64,000 bases of DNA from Bradyrhizobium sp. MOS002 (GCF_003020115.1 NZ_PYFX01000001.1:62001-126000); one strand, 5' to 3'; positions 8,669 to 17,880 are shown, counted from the first letter of the stretch. Translations and numbers: made by a program. The notes: generated from the letters alone by a model not told the origin.

Positions 8669-9916
8669 TTAACGCGCGTGCCGCGGCAGCTTGGGCAGGA
8701 ACACCGCAAGCAGGCCGATCGCCGGCAGATAGGCGCAGACCTGGTAGACGAACTCGATCGAGGTGTGATCGGCGAGCTTGCCGAGCACGGCGGCGCCCAG
8801 GCCGCCGATGCCAAAGGCGACACCGAAGAACACGCCGGAGATCATGCCGAAGCGATGCGGGACCAACTCCTGCGCGAACACGATGATCGACGACGTCGTC
8901 GAGGAGATGATCAGGCCGATGATCACGGACAGCACCGCGCTCGCATAGAGCCCGGCATAGGGCAGCGCCAGCGTGAACGGCAGCGCTCCCAGGATCGAGA
9001 TCCAGATCACGATCTTGCGGCCGAAGCGATCGCCCAAGGGGCCGCCGAGAAAGGCCCCGACCGCGTTCGCCGCGAGGAAAATGAAGAGATACATCTGCGC
9101 GGCCTGCGTCGACACGCCGAAGCGCTCGATCAGATAAAAGATGTAGTAGCTCGACAGGCTCGAGACGTAGAGCTGTTTCGAGAACAGCAGCGCGACCAGC
9201 ACGAGGAGCGCAACGACGACGCGACGCGAGTTCGGCGCGTCGGGATGGGCTTGAGTCACCGCGGTCTTCTTGGCCTTGATCTGCGGTTCGTACCAGCGGC
9301 CGATGCGCCAGAGGATGAGGATCGCGAGGAAGGCGATAGAGGAGAACCAGGCGATGCTGCCCTGCCCGAACGGCACGACGATGAGCGCGGCGAGCACCGG
9401 TCCCATCGAGGTGCCAAAACTGCCGCCGAGCTGGAACACCGATTGTGCAAAACCGTAGCGGCCGCCGGAGGCGAGCCGCGCGATGCGCGCCGATTCGGGA
9501 TGAAACACCGCCGAGCCGAGGCCGACCAGCGCAGCCGCGACGAGGATGACGAGATATTGGTGGGCGGCACTGAGCAGCAGTAGACCGAAGAAGGTCGAGG
9601 CCATGCCGATCGAGAGCGAGTAAGGCTGCGCCTTCTTGTCGGTGTAGTGCCCGACCACCGGCTGGAGCAGCGAGGCCGTGAACTGGAAGGCGAGCGTGAT
9701 CATGCCGATCTGCGCGAAGTCGAGCGCGTAGGTGTCCTTCAGGATCGGATACACGGAAGCGATCAGCGACTGCATGGTGTCGTTCAGGAAGTGCGAGAAG
9801 CTGATGCCGGCAAGCACGACATAGGCCGGCCCTGCGGCCTTGGCTGTGGGCGCCACGTCACTGACGATGACGGGCTCGGTCAGCGTTTCCTCTGAGACGA
9901 CGACAGGCTTGTTCAC
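8669..9916 (-). CDS. MFS transporter, Fsr (fosmidomycin-resistance) type
   Basis: A 415-aa inner-membrane protein with about 12 hydrophobic helices. The motif GLGSAVFHPESARIA in helix 5 and the N-terminal FSHFLNDTMQSL are hallmarks of the Fsr branch of the major facilitator superfamily. The MFS motif GPLGDRFGRK is seen between helices 8 and 9. The start codon is GTG at 9916. A hydrophilic N-terminal tail of about 25 residues precedes the first helix. The natural substrate is unknown; drug export is an analogy from E. coli Fsr. It is monocistronic. Confidence 0.9.
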   Translation of the reverse strand: MNKPVVVSEETLTEPVIVSDVAPTAKAAGPAYVVLAGISFSHFLNDTMQSLIASVYPILKDTYALDFAQIGMITLAFQFTASLLQPVVGHYTDKKAQPYSLSIGMASTFFGLLLLSAAHQYLVILVAAALVGLGSAVFHPESARIARLASGGRYGFAQSVFQLGGSFGTSMGPVLAALIVVPFGQGSIAWFSSIAFLAILILWRIGRWYEPQIKAKKTAVTQAHPDAPNSRRVVVALLVLVALLFSKQLYVSSLSSYYIFYLIERFGVSTQAAQMYLFIFLAANAVGAFLGGPLGDRFGRKIVIWISILGALPFTLALPYAGLYASAVLSVIIGLIISSTTSSIIVFAQELVPHRFGMISGVFFGVAFGIGGLGAAVLGKLADHTSIEFVYQVCAYLPAIGLLAVFLPKLPRHAR

Positions 9917-10062
9917 TGGAGCATCCCGGCGGGCGCGGCAGATTGCCGCGACCTGCTAGTTACGATGCAAGCAGTGGCCGAACCACCGCCATTCGTCGAT
10001 GGCTGGGATGCGCTTCGCTCTCCCCCGTCTGTGGGGGTTCGCGCTCCGCGCAGCGATCAGGC

Positions 10063-11406
10063 TTACGCCGCGGCCTGCCCGAGCGCGGAGACGATGGTGT
10101 CGACGACGTCCTCGACCAGGATGCGGTCCTCGCCCTCGCCCATGACGCGGATCACCGGCTCGGTGCCGGAGGAGCGGATCAGCAGGCGGCCGTGGCCGTT
10201 GAGCCGCTGCTCGCCGTCGGAGATCGCCGATTTGACGTCGGAATTGTCGAGCGGCTTGCCGCCCTTGTGACGGACGTTCTTCAGGATCTGCGGCAGCGGA
10301 TCGAAACGGTGGCAGACTTCCGACACCGGGCGGCGCAGCTTCTGCACCACGGCCAGCACCTGCAATGCGGCAACGAAGCCGTCGCCGGTGGTGGCGTAGT
10401 CGGACAGGATGATGTGGCCGGACTGCTCGCCACCGAGATTGTAGCCGCCGTTCAGCATCTGCTCGAGCACGTAGCGATCGCCGACCGGCGTGCGCACGAG
10501 ATCGAGCCCCTGCGCATTGAGGAAGCGCTCGAGCCCGAGATTAGACATCACGGTGGCGACGATGCCCGATCGCGACAGCCGGCCGTCTTCCTTCCAGCTC
10601 TGCGCGATCACCGCGAGCAGCTGGTCGCCGTCGACGATGTGGCCGCGCTCGTCGACCAGGATGACGCGATCGGCGTCACCGTCGAGCGCGATGCCGATGT
10701 CGGCGCGCATCTCGCGCACCTTCTTCGACAGTGCTTCCGGCGAGGTGGAGCCGCATTCCTTGTTGATGTTGAAACCGTCGGGCTCGACGCCGATCGGAAT
10801 CACATCGGCGCCCAGCTCCCACAGCGCTTCCGGCACCACCTTGTAGGCGGCGCCATTGGCGCAATCGACCACGACACGAAGGCCGTCGAGCGACAGATCG
10901 CGCGGCAGCGTGCGCTTGGCGAATTCGATGTAGCGGTCATGCACGCCGTCGATGCGGCGCGCGCGGCCGAGACTGGCGCTCTGGGCGAGACGCTTGTCGA
11001 TCGGCTCGTCGAGCAGCTGCTCGATCTGCTTCTCGACGTCGTCGGAGAGCTTGAAGCCCTGCGGGCCGAACAGCTTGATGCCGTTGTCCTCGAACAGATT
11101 GTGCGAGGCGGAGATCATCACGCCGAGATCGGCGCGCATCGACTTGGTCAGCATTGCGACCGCCGGCGTCGGCATCGGGCCGACCAGCAGCACGTCCATC
11201 CCAACCGAGGTGAAGCCCGCGACCATCGCGTATTCGATCATGTAGCCGGACAGGCGGGTGTCCTTGCCGATCACGACCCTGTGGCGGTGGTCACCGCGCT
11301 GAAACGCCAGGCCTGCGGCCTGGCCGACCTTGAGCGCGAGCTCCGGCGTGATCAGTCCGTTGGCGCGGCCCCGGATCCCGTCCGTCCCAAAATATTTGCG
11401 GCTCAT
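10063..11406 (-). CDS. glmM: Phosphoglucosamine mutase
   Basis: Converts glucosamine-6-phosphate to glucosamine-1-phosphate for UDP-GlcNAc, peptidoglycan and LPS. The protein is 447 aa, the usual length. The phosphoserine is S101 in [15 protein letters not shown]; family members usually have HNP or HNxF here. The metal-binding loop is [11 protein letters not shown], the sugar loop is GGEQSGHII, and the phosphate loop near the C-terminus is [13 protein letters not shown]. The ATG at 11406 follows a GGGGGA site. In many bacteria glmM follows folP/ftsH, but those genes are not beside it here. Confidence 0.97.
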   Translation of the reverse strand: MSRKYFGTDGIRGRANGLITPELALKVGQAAGLAFQRGDHRHRVVIGKDTRLSGYMIEYAMVAGFTSVGMDVLLVGPMPTPAVAMLTKSMRADLGVMISASHNLFEDNGIKLFGPQGFKLSDDVEKQIEQLLDEPIDKRLAQSASLGRARRIDGVHDRYIEFAKRTLPRDLSLDGLRVVVDCANGAAYKVVPEALWELGADVIPIGVEPDGFNINKECGSTSPEALSKKVREMRADIGIALDGDADRVILVDERGHIVDGDQLLAVIAQSWKEDGRLSRSGIVATVMSNLGLERFLNAQGLDLVRTPVGDRYVLEQMLNGGYNLGGEQSGHIILSDYATTGDGFVAALQVLAVVQKLRRPVSEVCHRFDPLPQILKNVRHKGGKPLDNSDVKSAISDGEQRLNGHGRLLIRSSGTEPVIRVMGEGEDRILVEDVVDTIVSALGQAAA

Positions 11407-11625
11407 ATCGTCCCCCACGCGACAACCAGGGATCCCCAATACAACCTGCAGGTGCCCTAGCGGGACCCGCATCCCTGATTTGCTGAGGTCTTATAAAGCC
11501 ATCGCGGCTAACTTGGCTTCAAAAAATATGATGAATCATTACGGAACCGGGTGTGCCCCGGCGCCGATAACGTCTTGTTAACATTATATTTCCGGCGAGA
11601 ACGTTGGAACAAAGCGGAACCCGCG

Positions 11626-11850
<225 letters not shown>

Positions 11851-11876
11851 CTAGATGACCCCTCGATCTTCCGATG

Positions 11877-11924
11877 CAAGACTCTTCCAATGGAAGACTC
11901 TTCCAATGCAAGACTCTTCCGACA
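11877..11924. repeat. Three tandem 16-bp repeats, operator-like, before the lactate dehydrogenase gene
   Basis: Units at 11877-11892, 11893-11908 and 11909-11924 share AAGACTCTTCC. Each core AAGACTCTT is an odd palindrome. The central copy extends to a perfect 15-bp palindrome, TGGAAGACTCTTCCA, at 11891-11905. It lies 21 nt before the start codon. A regulator binding site is inferred. Confidence 0.6.
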
Positions 11925-11945
11925 AGACGGGCCGGGGAAACGTTC

Positions 11946-13082
11946 ATGAAGCACATCACCTGTATCGACGATCTTCGCACACTGCATCAGCGCCGCGTGC
12001 CGAAGGCGTTTTTCGATTATTGCGACCGCGGCTCCTACGCCGAGGAAACGCTGCGCGCCAACCGCGATGACATGCAGGCGATCAAGTTCCGCCAGCGCAT
12101 CCTGGTCGACGTCTCCAAGCGCGACACCGCGACCACGATCCTCGGCGAGCCCTCGACCATGCCGCTGATGCTCGCGCCGGTGGGCCTGCTCGGCATGCAG
12201 CATGGCGACGGCGAGATCCATGCCTGCCGCGCCGCGCAGGCCGCCGGTATCCCGTTCACGCAGTCGACGATGTCGATCTGCTCGATCGAGGACATCGCGG
12301 CCAATGTCGAGAAGCCGTTCTGGTTCCAGCTCTACGTGATGAAGGACCGTGGCTTCATCAAGGAGTTGATCCAGCGCGCGATCGCGGCGAAATGCTCCGC
12401 GCTGGTGCTGACCGTCGATCTCCAGGTCATCGGACAACGCCACCAGGACATCAAGAACGGCATGACGGTCCCGCCGGAATGGTCGCTCTCGAAGCTGTTG
12501 GATTTCGCCAGCAAGCCCACTTGGGTCTCCGGCGTGCTCCGGGGCAAGCGCCGCACCTTCGGCAACATCGCCGGCCATGTGAAGAACACCGGGGACCTCA
12601 ATCGCCTCGCCGAGTGGACGGCCTCGCAGTTCGATACGTCGTTGAACTGGAAGGACGTCGAATGGGTTCGCAGCATCTGGCCGGGCAAGCTGATCATCAA
12701 GGGCATTCTGGACGTCGAGGACGCCGAGGAAGCCGCCAAGACCGGCGCGCAGGCTCTCGTCGTGTCGAACCATGGCGGCCGTCAGCTCGACGGTGCGCCG
12801 TCATCGATCGAAGTGCTGCCCGAGATCGCCGAGGCGGTCGGTGACAGGATGGAGATCATGTTCGACGGCGGCATCCGCTCCGGCCAGGACGTGATGCGCG
12901 CACTCGCGCTCGGCGCAAAATCCTGCATGATCGGCCGCGCCTACGCCTATGGCCTGGGCGCCGGCGGCCAGGCCGGCGTCGCAAAGGCGATCGACATCAT
13001 CCAGAAAGAGCTGCTCACCACCATGGGCCTGTGCGGCGTCAACAGGATCGACGAGATCGACGAACATATCATCGCGATGTGA
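11946..13082 (+). CDS. lldD: FMN-dependent L-lactate dehydrogenase / alpha-hydroxy-acid oxidase
   Basis: A 378-aa (S)-2-hydroxyacid dehydrogenase with a TIM-barrel FMN fold, probably membrane-associated and feeding electrons from L-lactate to quinone. The catalytic histidine is H276 in VVSNHGGRQLDGAP. FMN phosphate-binding elements IMFDGGIRSGQDVMRAL and IGRAYAYGLGAGG follow. The N-terminal DFDYCDRGSYAE-like stretch (FFDYCDRGSYAEETL) is typical. The ATG at 11946 gives the usual N-terminus; the frame is open further left into the 16-bp repeats, which are unlikely to be coding. No other lactate-use genes flank it. Glycolate or mandelate as substrate cannot be excluded. Confidence 0.9.
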   Translation: MKHITCIDDLRTLHQRRVPKAFFDYCDRGSYAEETLRANRDDMQAIKFRQRILVDVSKRDTATTILGEPSTMPLMLAPVGLLGMQHGDGEIHACRAAQAAGIPFTQSTMSICSIEDIAANVEKPFWFQLYVMKDRGFIKELIQRAIAAKCSALVLTVDLQVIGQRHQDIKNGMTVPPEWSLSKLLDFASKPTWVSGVLRGKRRTFGNIAGHVKNTGDLNRLAEWTASQFDTSLNWKDVEWVRSIWPGKLIIKGILDVEDAEEAAKTGAQALVVSNHGGRQLDGAPSSIEVLPEIAEAVGDRMEIMFDGGIRSGQDVMRALALGAKSCMIGRAYAYGLGAGGQAGVAKAIDIIQKELLTTMGLCGVNRIDEIDEHIIAM

Positions 13083-13098
13083 TTGAACCGGCAGTGCC

Positions 13099-13213
13099 GT
13101 AGGGTGGGTTAGCTCTGCAGCTGCGCGAAGCGCGGTCGCTGAGCGTAACCCACCAACTTCGGTCCGTATTTGCGGAAGCATGGTGGGTTACGGCTTCGCC
13201 TAACCCACCCTAC
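13099..13213. repeat. Dispersed inverted repeat, type B, copy 1
   Basis: A 115-bp element with ends GTAGGGTGGGTTAG and CTAACCCACCCTAC. It has an internal second pair (GTAACCCACCAACTTCG and GCATGGTGGGTTACG). A shorter copy of the same design lies at 43973-44061. It lies between convergent genes and may act as a terminator. Confidence 0.85.
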
Positions 13214-13236
13214 AAATCCTCCGCTTGGCGCGCCCC

Positions 13237-13860
13237 TCACATCGGCGGCGTCACCCCATCGCGGCCGACGTTGATCCGGTTGGCCTCCAGCGAACCATCG
13301 TCCTTCTTCACCGCACCGAAAATGATCAGCTTGGCGCCCGGCTTGATCTCGGATTTGTCGCTGGCGACGAAGGTGACGATTGGCGTGTCCGGGGGCACCA
13401 CGACTTTCTTCTCGCCGTCCTTGTACTTGACCGTGATGTTCTGGCCGTCGGTGCCCTTCACCGTCTGCGCCACGGTGGCGTTGGTCATGGTCGAGTTGGC
13501 GCGCGCGTCCCACGGACGAAAACCTTCGGCCGCGCCGCGCTGGTTCTCGGGGAAGATGTGCACCGCGATCGCCTTCTGGGTGCCGTCGGGCTCGGGCAGG
13601 CCGGTGACGCCGATATAGGAGCCATCCTTGATCTCCGACAACGACGTCTTTACCACCGCGAAGACGGCGACGTTGTCGGTCATGCGCACCTTCACGTCCG
13701 TGCCCTCGCGGGTCTTGATGCCGAGCGTGTTGCCGTCGACGCTTTCGATGGTGCCGCGGATGCGGACCGTCGGCGTCTGCTGCGCCAGGGCGGATGACGT
13801 GACGATGCAGGCGGCGATTGCGGCCACGCCAACGCGTGATATCCAGGTTCTCTTCGACAT
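13237..13860 (-). CDS. Periplasmic conserved hypothetical protein (tandem paralogue 1)
   Basis: A 207-aa exported protein with signal peptide MSKRTWISRVGVAAIAACIVTSSALA. The mature part begins with a small beta domain (VRIRGTIESVDGNTLGIKT) resembling OB-like folds of DUF5666-type proteins. It ends GRDGVTPPM. Its neighbour at 13876-14502 shares the motifs RGTIESV-GDTM/NTL, NSTMTNATV, VKYKDGEKKV and VGRDG(V/L)TPPM. The two are therefore tandem duplicates 15 bp apart on one strand. Function unknown; the domain similarity is a guess. Confidence 0.82.
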   Translation of the reverse strand: MSKRTWISRVGVAAIAACIVTSSALAQQTPTVRIRGTIESVDGNTLGIKTREGTDVKVRMTDNVAVFAVVKTSLSEIKDGSYIGVTGLPEPDGTQKAIAVHIFPENQRGAAEGFRPWDARANSTMTNATVAQTVKGTDGQNITVKYKDGEKKVVVPPDTPIVTFVASDKSEIKPGAKLIIFGAVKKDDGSLEANRINVGRDGVTPPM

Positions 13861-13875
13861 GATGTTATTCTCCCT

Positions 13876-14502
13876 TTACATCGGCGGTGTCAGGCCGTCG
13901 CGGCCGACGCTGACGCGGTTGGTCTCGAACGAGCCGTCCGGCAGCTGCTTCATGAAGGCGATCACCTTGGCGCCCGCCTTCAGATCGGATTTGTCGCCGG
14001 GTACGAAGGTCACCACCGGCGTATTGTCGGCGACGAATACCTTCTTCTCGCCGTCCTTGTACTTGACCAGCAGCGTATGGCCGTCATTGCCGACCACACT
14101 CTCCGACACGGTCGCATTGGTCATGCTGGAGTTGGGCTTGAGGTCATAGGGGCGCGAGCCCTCGCCGGTGCCGCGCATGCTCTCCGGAAACACGTGGACC
14201 TCGACCGCGTTCGCGCCGCCGTCCGGTCCCGGCACGGTGGTGGCGCCGACGAAGGAGCCGGGCTTGATGTCGGCAAGTGAAATCCTGGTAATGCCCGACA
14301 CGTTCACGTCGGAGGCGATGTGCAGCTTGACGTCCTCGCCGCTGCGCGCCTTGACCTGCATCGTGTCACCATTGACGCTTTCGATCGTGCCGCGCACGCG
14401 CGTCGGCACCGGCGCCCTTTGCGCAAGGGCCGAGAGGGTCGAGACGGCCACCATCGCGACGGCGATGAGCGGACGTGTGAAAGTTGCACGTTGAACAGAC
14501 AT
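13876..14502 (-). CDS. Periplasmic conserved hypothetical protein (tandem paralogue 2)
   Basis: A 208-aa paralogue of the gene just downstream. The signal peptide spans about residues 1-27 (ending VSTLSALAQ). The same layout follows: RGTIESVNGDTMQVKARSG, then IFPES/VFPES, SSMTNATVSESV, LVKYKDGEKKVFVADNTPVV and a final GRDGLTPPM. The overall level of similarity suggests an old duplication rather than a recent one. It is first in a probable two-gene operon. No function is known. Confidence 0.82.
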   Translation of the reverse strand: MSVQRATFTRPLIAVAMVAVSTLSALAQRAPVPTRVRGTIESVNGDTMQVKARSGEDVKLHIASDVNVSGITRISLADIKPGSFVGATTVPGPDGGANAVEVHVFPESMRGTGEGSRPYDLKPNSSMTNATVSESVVGNDGHTLLVKYKDGEKKVFVADNTPVVTFVPGDKSDLKAGAKVIAFMKQLPDGSFETNRVSVGRDGLTPPM

Positions 14503-14568
14503 GATGATCTCCGATTGCCCCCTATTGTCCCTACGGACATAGAACTCCGGAGGTTACGCGCTATTCTC

Positions 14569-15402
14569 TCAAGTCTTTGTGAGATCGGCCTCGACCAGCG
14601 CACGCAGCTCGGCCGTGACCTGCGGCCGCTGGCCGAACCACAGCTCGAAGCCGCGGACCGCCTGATGCAGCAGCATGCCGAGCCCGTCGGCGGTCTTGAG
14701 CCCTCGCGCCTTTGCGGCCGCCAGCAGCGGCGTCACCAGCGGGACATAGACGAGATCGACGACCACGGCGCCATCCGGCAGGCGCGCGACTTCAAGGTCG
14801 AGTGAAGGCTGACCGTGCATGCCGAGCGATGTCGTGTTCACGAGAAGTTTTGCACGCGGCAGGATGTCGTCGATGCCCTCCCAGGCAACAGGATGCACCT
14901 TCGGCCCGAACTGCCTTGCAAGCATCTCGGCCCGGGCGATGGTGCGGTTGGCGAGATGCACGCGCTTGATGCCGCGTTCGAGCAGCCCGAACACGATGGC
15001 GCGCGCGGAGCCGCCGGCGCCCAGCACCAGCGCCTCTTCGAGGCCGTCCCAGCCGGGCGCGCTGGCATCGAGGTTGCCGATGAAGCCCTCGACGTCGGTG
15101 TTGGTCGAGCGCAGCTCGCCGTCCGCAAACCAAAGCGTGTTGGCCGCACCGACCGCCCGCGCGCGGGCATCGGGCGTCGAGAGCTCAAGCACGCCCTCCT
15201 TGTGCGGAATGGTGACGTTGGCGCCGACGAAGCCGCGCAGCGACAGCCGCAGCACGAAGTCGCGCAAATTATCGGGTGGAACCGCCTCGACGACATAGCC
15301 GCCCTCGATCCCGAGCGTGCGCAGCCAGTAATGATGGATCAGCGGCGAGCGCGAATGCGCGGCCGGCCATCCGATCAGACAGGCTGCGGGAGCCTTGGTC
15401 AC
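14569..15402 (-). CDS. aroE: Shikimate dehydrogenase
   Basis: Reduces 3-dehydroshikimate to shikimate with NADPH in aromatic amino-acid synthesis. It has 277 aa, the normal length. Shikimate-binding AAHSRSPLIHHYW sits at the N-terminus. The catalytic pair is K68 (NVTIPHKE) and D103 (STNTDVEGF). The NADP loop is VLGAGGSARAIVFGL, followed by NRT. The start is GTG at 15402, preceded by AGGGGAGG; the frame continues upstream without a supported start. In related genomes aroE usually sits with maf, coaE and dnaQ. Here it stands beside sulP, so this could be a relocated or second copy. Confidence 0.93.
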   Translation of the reverse strand: MTKAPAACLIGWPAAHSRSPLIHHYWLRTLGIEGGYVVEAVPPDNLRDFVLRLSLRGFVGANVTIPHKEGVLELSTPDARARAVGAANTLWFADGELRSTNTDVEGFIGNLDASAPGWDGLEEALVLGAGGSARAIVFGLLERGIKRVHLANRTIARAEMLARQFGPKVHPVAWEGIDDILPRAKLLVNTTSLGMHGQPSLDLEVARLPDGAVVVDLVYVPLVTPLLAAAKARGLKTADGLGMLLHQAVRGFELWFGQRPQVTAELRALVEADLTKT

Positions 15403-15493
15403 GGTCGTCCTCCCCTGGGATCGTTTCGGAGGCGATCCATTTCGCGTCCCGCAGGCCCTGTCAAGCGCGGGCCATCTCGGGAGAGGCTCGACG

Positions 15494-17248
15494 TCAGGTC
15501 GTGCCCGCCTCGCCGGCAGCGGGGTGCGCGGCACCGCCCTTGATGTCGGCAACCGCACGCGCGATGGTCTCGCGATAACGGGCGCGCGGCGGCGTGACCC
15601 CATGCGTGAGCAGCGCGCGGCGAACCGCAGGCGATGCCCCCGTGATGAACAGACGGATGCCCTGGCGGTGGGCCTTGGCGGCGACGCGGCCGAGCACGTT
15701 GGCCGCGGTCGAATCCAGGAACGGTACCGCGGCAAAATCGACCACGAATCCCTTGCGCTTGTCGGCGATGCCGTCGAGCACGCTGCCGATCGCCGAGGCC
15801 GCGCCGAAGAAGAACGCGCCGGTGATGCGATAGACCAGCACGTCGCGATCGACCGCAAGCGCGGGGTCATAAGGCACGCGTTCACCATTTTCGTCGTCGG
15901 GACGATCGGCGGCCACCATCGGCGAACGTTCCTCGATGCCGGTCATTTCCGCCATGCGATGGATGAACAGCACCGCGCCAAGCGCGAAGCCGACCAGAAT
16001 GCCTTCGGTCAGATCGCGGAAGATGGTGAGCAGGAAGGTTGCGAGCAGCACAACTGCATCGCCCCATGACGAGCGCAGGAGCGTCGCGAATTCGTGCTTC
16101 TCCGCCATGGTCCAGGCCACGACGACGAGCACGGAGGCGAGCGCGGCCAGCGGGATGTAGCTCGCGAGCGGCGCTGCGATCAGCATGAACAGCAGCAGGA
16201 AGACCGAATGCAGCATGCCCGCGAGCGGCCCCCGCGCGCCGGCGCGGATGTTGGTCGCGGTGCGCGCGATCAGTCCCGTGACACAAATGCCGCCGAACAG
16301 CGCCGCGCCGACATTGGCGGCGCCTTGCGCCACCAGCTCGCAATTGGAGCGGTGACGGCGTCCGGTCATGCCGTCGGCCACCACCGCCGATAGCAGCGAT
16401 TCGATGGCGGCGAGCAGCGCGAAGGAGATCGCATCCGGCAGCACGGCGGTCGCCTTCGCAAGCGAGAACGCAGGCAACGCCGGCGAGGGCAGTTCGCGCG
16501 GAATGCCGCCGAAGCGGGATCCGACGGTCTCGACCGGCAGCGACAGCACGGCACATGCGACCGCCGCGAGCACGACCGCGATCAGGATGCCCGGCCAGGA
16601 CGGCAGCCAGCGTCGCATGCCGGCGATGATGGCGATGCTGACGATCGCGACCGCGACGGCTGACGGATTGACGGTGTGCAGGCCCCCGGCAAGCGCGACG
16701 AGTTTCGGGACGAATTCGCTCGGCTCCTTCGCGAGGAGCGTGATCCCGCCGAGATCGCGCAGCTGGCTGGCGAAGATGATGACGGCGATGCCGGCCGTGA
16801 AGCCGACCGTCACAGGATACGGAATGAATTTGATATAGGTGCCGATCCGCAGGAAGCCCGCAGCGATCAGGAACAGGCCCGCCATCAGCGTGGCCAGGAC
16901 CACGCCGTCAACCCCGTGACGGTCGGCGGTCGCCGCGACCAGCACAATGAAGGCGCCGGCGGGACCACCGATCTGGAACCGGCTGCCGCCGAGCAGCGAC
17001 GCAATGAAGCCGCCGACAACGGCGGTGTAGAGTCCGCGGTCCGGCGTGACGCCCGAGGCAATCGCGATCGCCATCGACAGCGGCAACGCGACGATCGCGA
17101 CCGTGAGGCCCGCGAACACATCGGCGCGGAAATCCGACCAGCCGTAGCCCTCGCGCCATACGGTGACGAGCTTTGGCAGATAGAGTTCGGTAAAGGTCGG
17201 CCGACGAAGCTGGTGCAGCTTGCCTGCGTGTTCGCCTGTGACGCTCAT
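15494..17248 (-). CDS. SulP/SLC26 family anion transporter with STAS domain
   Basis: A 584-aa inner-membrane protein. The N-terminal region YGWSDFRADVFAGLTVAIVALPLSMAIA is split here by function: a short cytosolic arm (YGWSDFRAD), then the first helix with the SulP signature ALPLSMAIAIASGV. About 10-12 helices follow. A cytosolic STAS domain occupies the last 120 residues or so; FVVDFAAVPFLDSTAANVL is the conserved phospho-acceptor region. The ATG at 17248 is preferred (GGAG upstream) over 17287. The substrate may be sulfate, bicarbonate or another anion; no carbonic anhydrase or sulfate-assimilation genes lie nearby to decide. Confidence 0.9.
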   Translation of the reverse strand: MSVTGEHAGKLHQLRRPTFTELYLPKLVTVWREGYGWSDFRADVFAGLTVAIVALPLSMAIAIASGVTPDRGLYTAVVGGFIASLLGGSRFQIGGPAGAFIVLVAATADRHGVDGVVLATLMAGLFLIAAGFLRIGTYIKFIPYPVTVGFTAGIAVIIFASQLRDLGGITLLAKEPSEFVPKLVALAGGLHTVNPSAVAVAIVSIAIIAGMRRWLPSWPGILIAVVLAAVACAVLSLPVETVGSRFGGIPRELPSPALPAFSLAKATAVLPDAISFALLAAIESLLSAVVADGMTGRRHRSNCELVAQGAANVGAALFGGICVTGLIARTATNIRAGARGPLAGMLHSVFLLLFMLIAAPLASYIPLAALASVLVVVAWTMAEKHEFATLLRSSWGDAVVLLATFLLTIFRDLTEGILVGFALGAVLFIHRMAEMTGIEERSPMVAADRPDDENGERVPYDPALAVDRDVLVYRITGAFFFGAASAIGSVLDGIADKRKGFVVDFAAVPFLDSTAANVLGRVAAKAHRQGIRLFITGASPAVRRALLTHGVTPPRARYRETIARAVADIKGGAAHPAAGEAGTT

Positions 17249-17356
17249 TTCAGCAAATGCTCCGCTGCCCACAACGCTCCGATGCATCGTGCGGCCGCGT
17301 ATCGGGGCGCGACGGTGCGTTAGTTAAGACTGCTTCCGAGCATGATCATTGCGGGA

Positions 17357-17641
17357 TCACGCCCCCACCCGACGCGGCGGCCCCGGCTCCTTGAGCCGAA
17401 CGCCACGTCCGCCGCCTTCGCTGCGCGCCTGTTCGCCGATCAGCTCGACGCCGGCCCGATCGAAGGCTTCGACCACCTTCATCAAGGTCTCGACCACGCC
17501 GCGAACGTTGCCGGTGCTCGCCTCCATCCGCTGAATGGTCGGCAGCGAAACGCCTGCGAGCTCCGCCAAGGCTCTCTGGTCAATGCCGAGCAGCGCGCGC
17601 GCTGCCCGCATCTGGAACGACGTGATCAACCTTGGCCTCAC
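17357..17641 (-). CDS. Small XRE-family helix-turn-helix regulator
   Basis: A 94-aa protein dominated by a Cro/CI-type helix-turn-helix (RAARALLGIDQRALAELAG then VSLPTIQRMEAS), followed by a helix (VVETLMKVVEAFDRAGVELI) and a basic glycine/arginine-rich tail. It resembles antitoxin-like single-domain regulators, but no toxin gene adjoins it. The GTG at 17641 is used because it lies about 10 nt after a consensus -10 box, suggesting a leaderless message. The ATG at 17611 is the alternative start. Targets unknown; autoregulation is possible. Confidence 0.8.
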   Translation of the reverse strand: MRPRLITSFQMRAARALLGIDQRALAELAGVSLPTIQRMEASTGNVRGVVETLMKVVEAFDRAGVELIGEQARSEGGGRGVRLKEPGPPRRVGA

Positions 17642-17650
17642 GTATGAGAG

Positions 17651-17679
17651 ATTATAAGTGATGTTCTACACGTATACAA
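17651..17679 (-). promoter_or_regulatory. Near-consensus sigma-70 promoter for the XRE gene
   Basis: On the minus strand: TTGTAT (17679-17674), a 17-bp spacer, and a perfect TATAAT (17656-17651). Transcription would begin within a few bases of the GTG at 17641. The surrounding 60 bp are markedly AT-rich compared with the window. Confidence 0.7.
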
Positions 17680-17747
17680 TGATATAAAATACATCATCTT
17701 AGGACGAGCGCAAGGGGAAGCTCGCCATGCGAGCCATCCGTCTCCGC

Positions 17748-17831
17748 CGTCATTGCGAGGAGCGAAGCGACGAAGCAATCCAGAATTCCTCCGCGGAGAG
17801 ACTGGATTGCTTCGCTGCGCTCGCAATGACG
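17748..17831. repeat. Dispersed inverted repeat, type A, copy 1
   Basis: Ends CGTCATTGCGAGGAGCGAAG and CGCTCGCAATGACG, with internal GAAGCAATCCAG / CTGGATTGCTTC. A second copy is at 31018-31099. This lies in a 320-bp gene-free gap (17642-17961) together with a type C repeat and the XRE promoter; nothing else is seen there. Confidence 0.85.
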
Positions 17832-17880
17832 GTCGGGAGGAGCAGCGCGAGTCCAACTTTCACCGCGTGCATGGCAACAG

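Noticed and set aside
11877..11924. Short CRISPR-like array
   Set aside because: Units are head to tail with no spacers and no cas genes; better explained as operator-like direct repeats.
15403..15888. N-terminal extension of aroE to an upstream ATG
   Set aside because: It would overlap the SulP 3' end in another frame and lacks AroE similarity; the GTG at 15402 has a strong ribosome-binding site.
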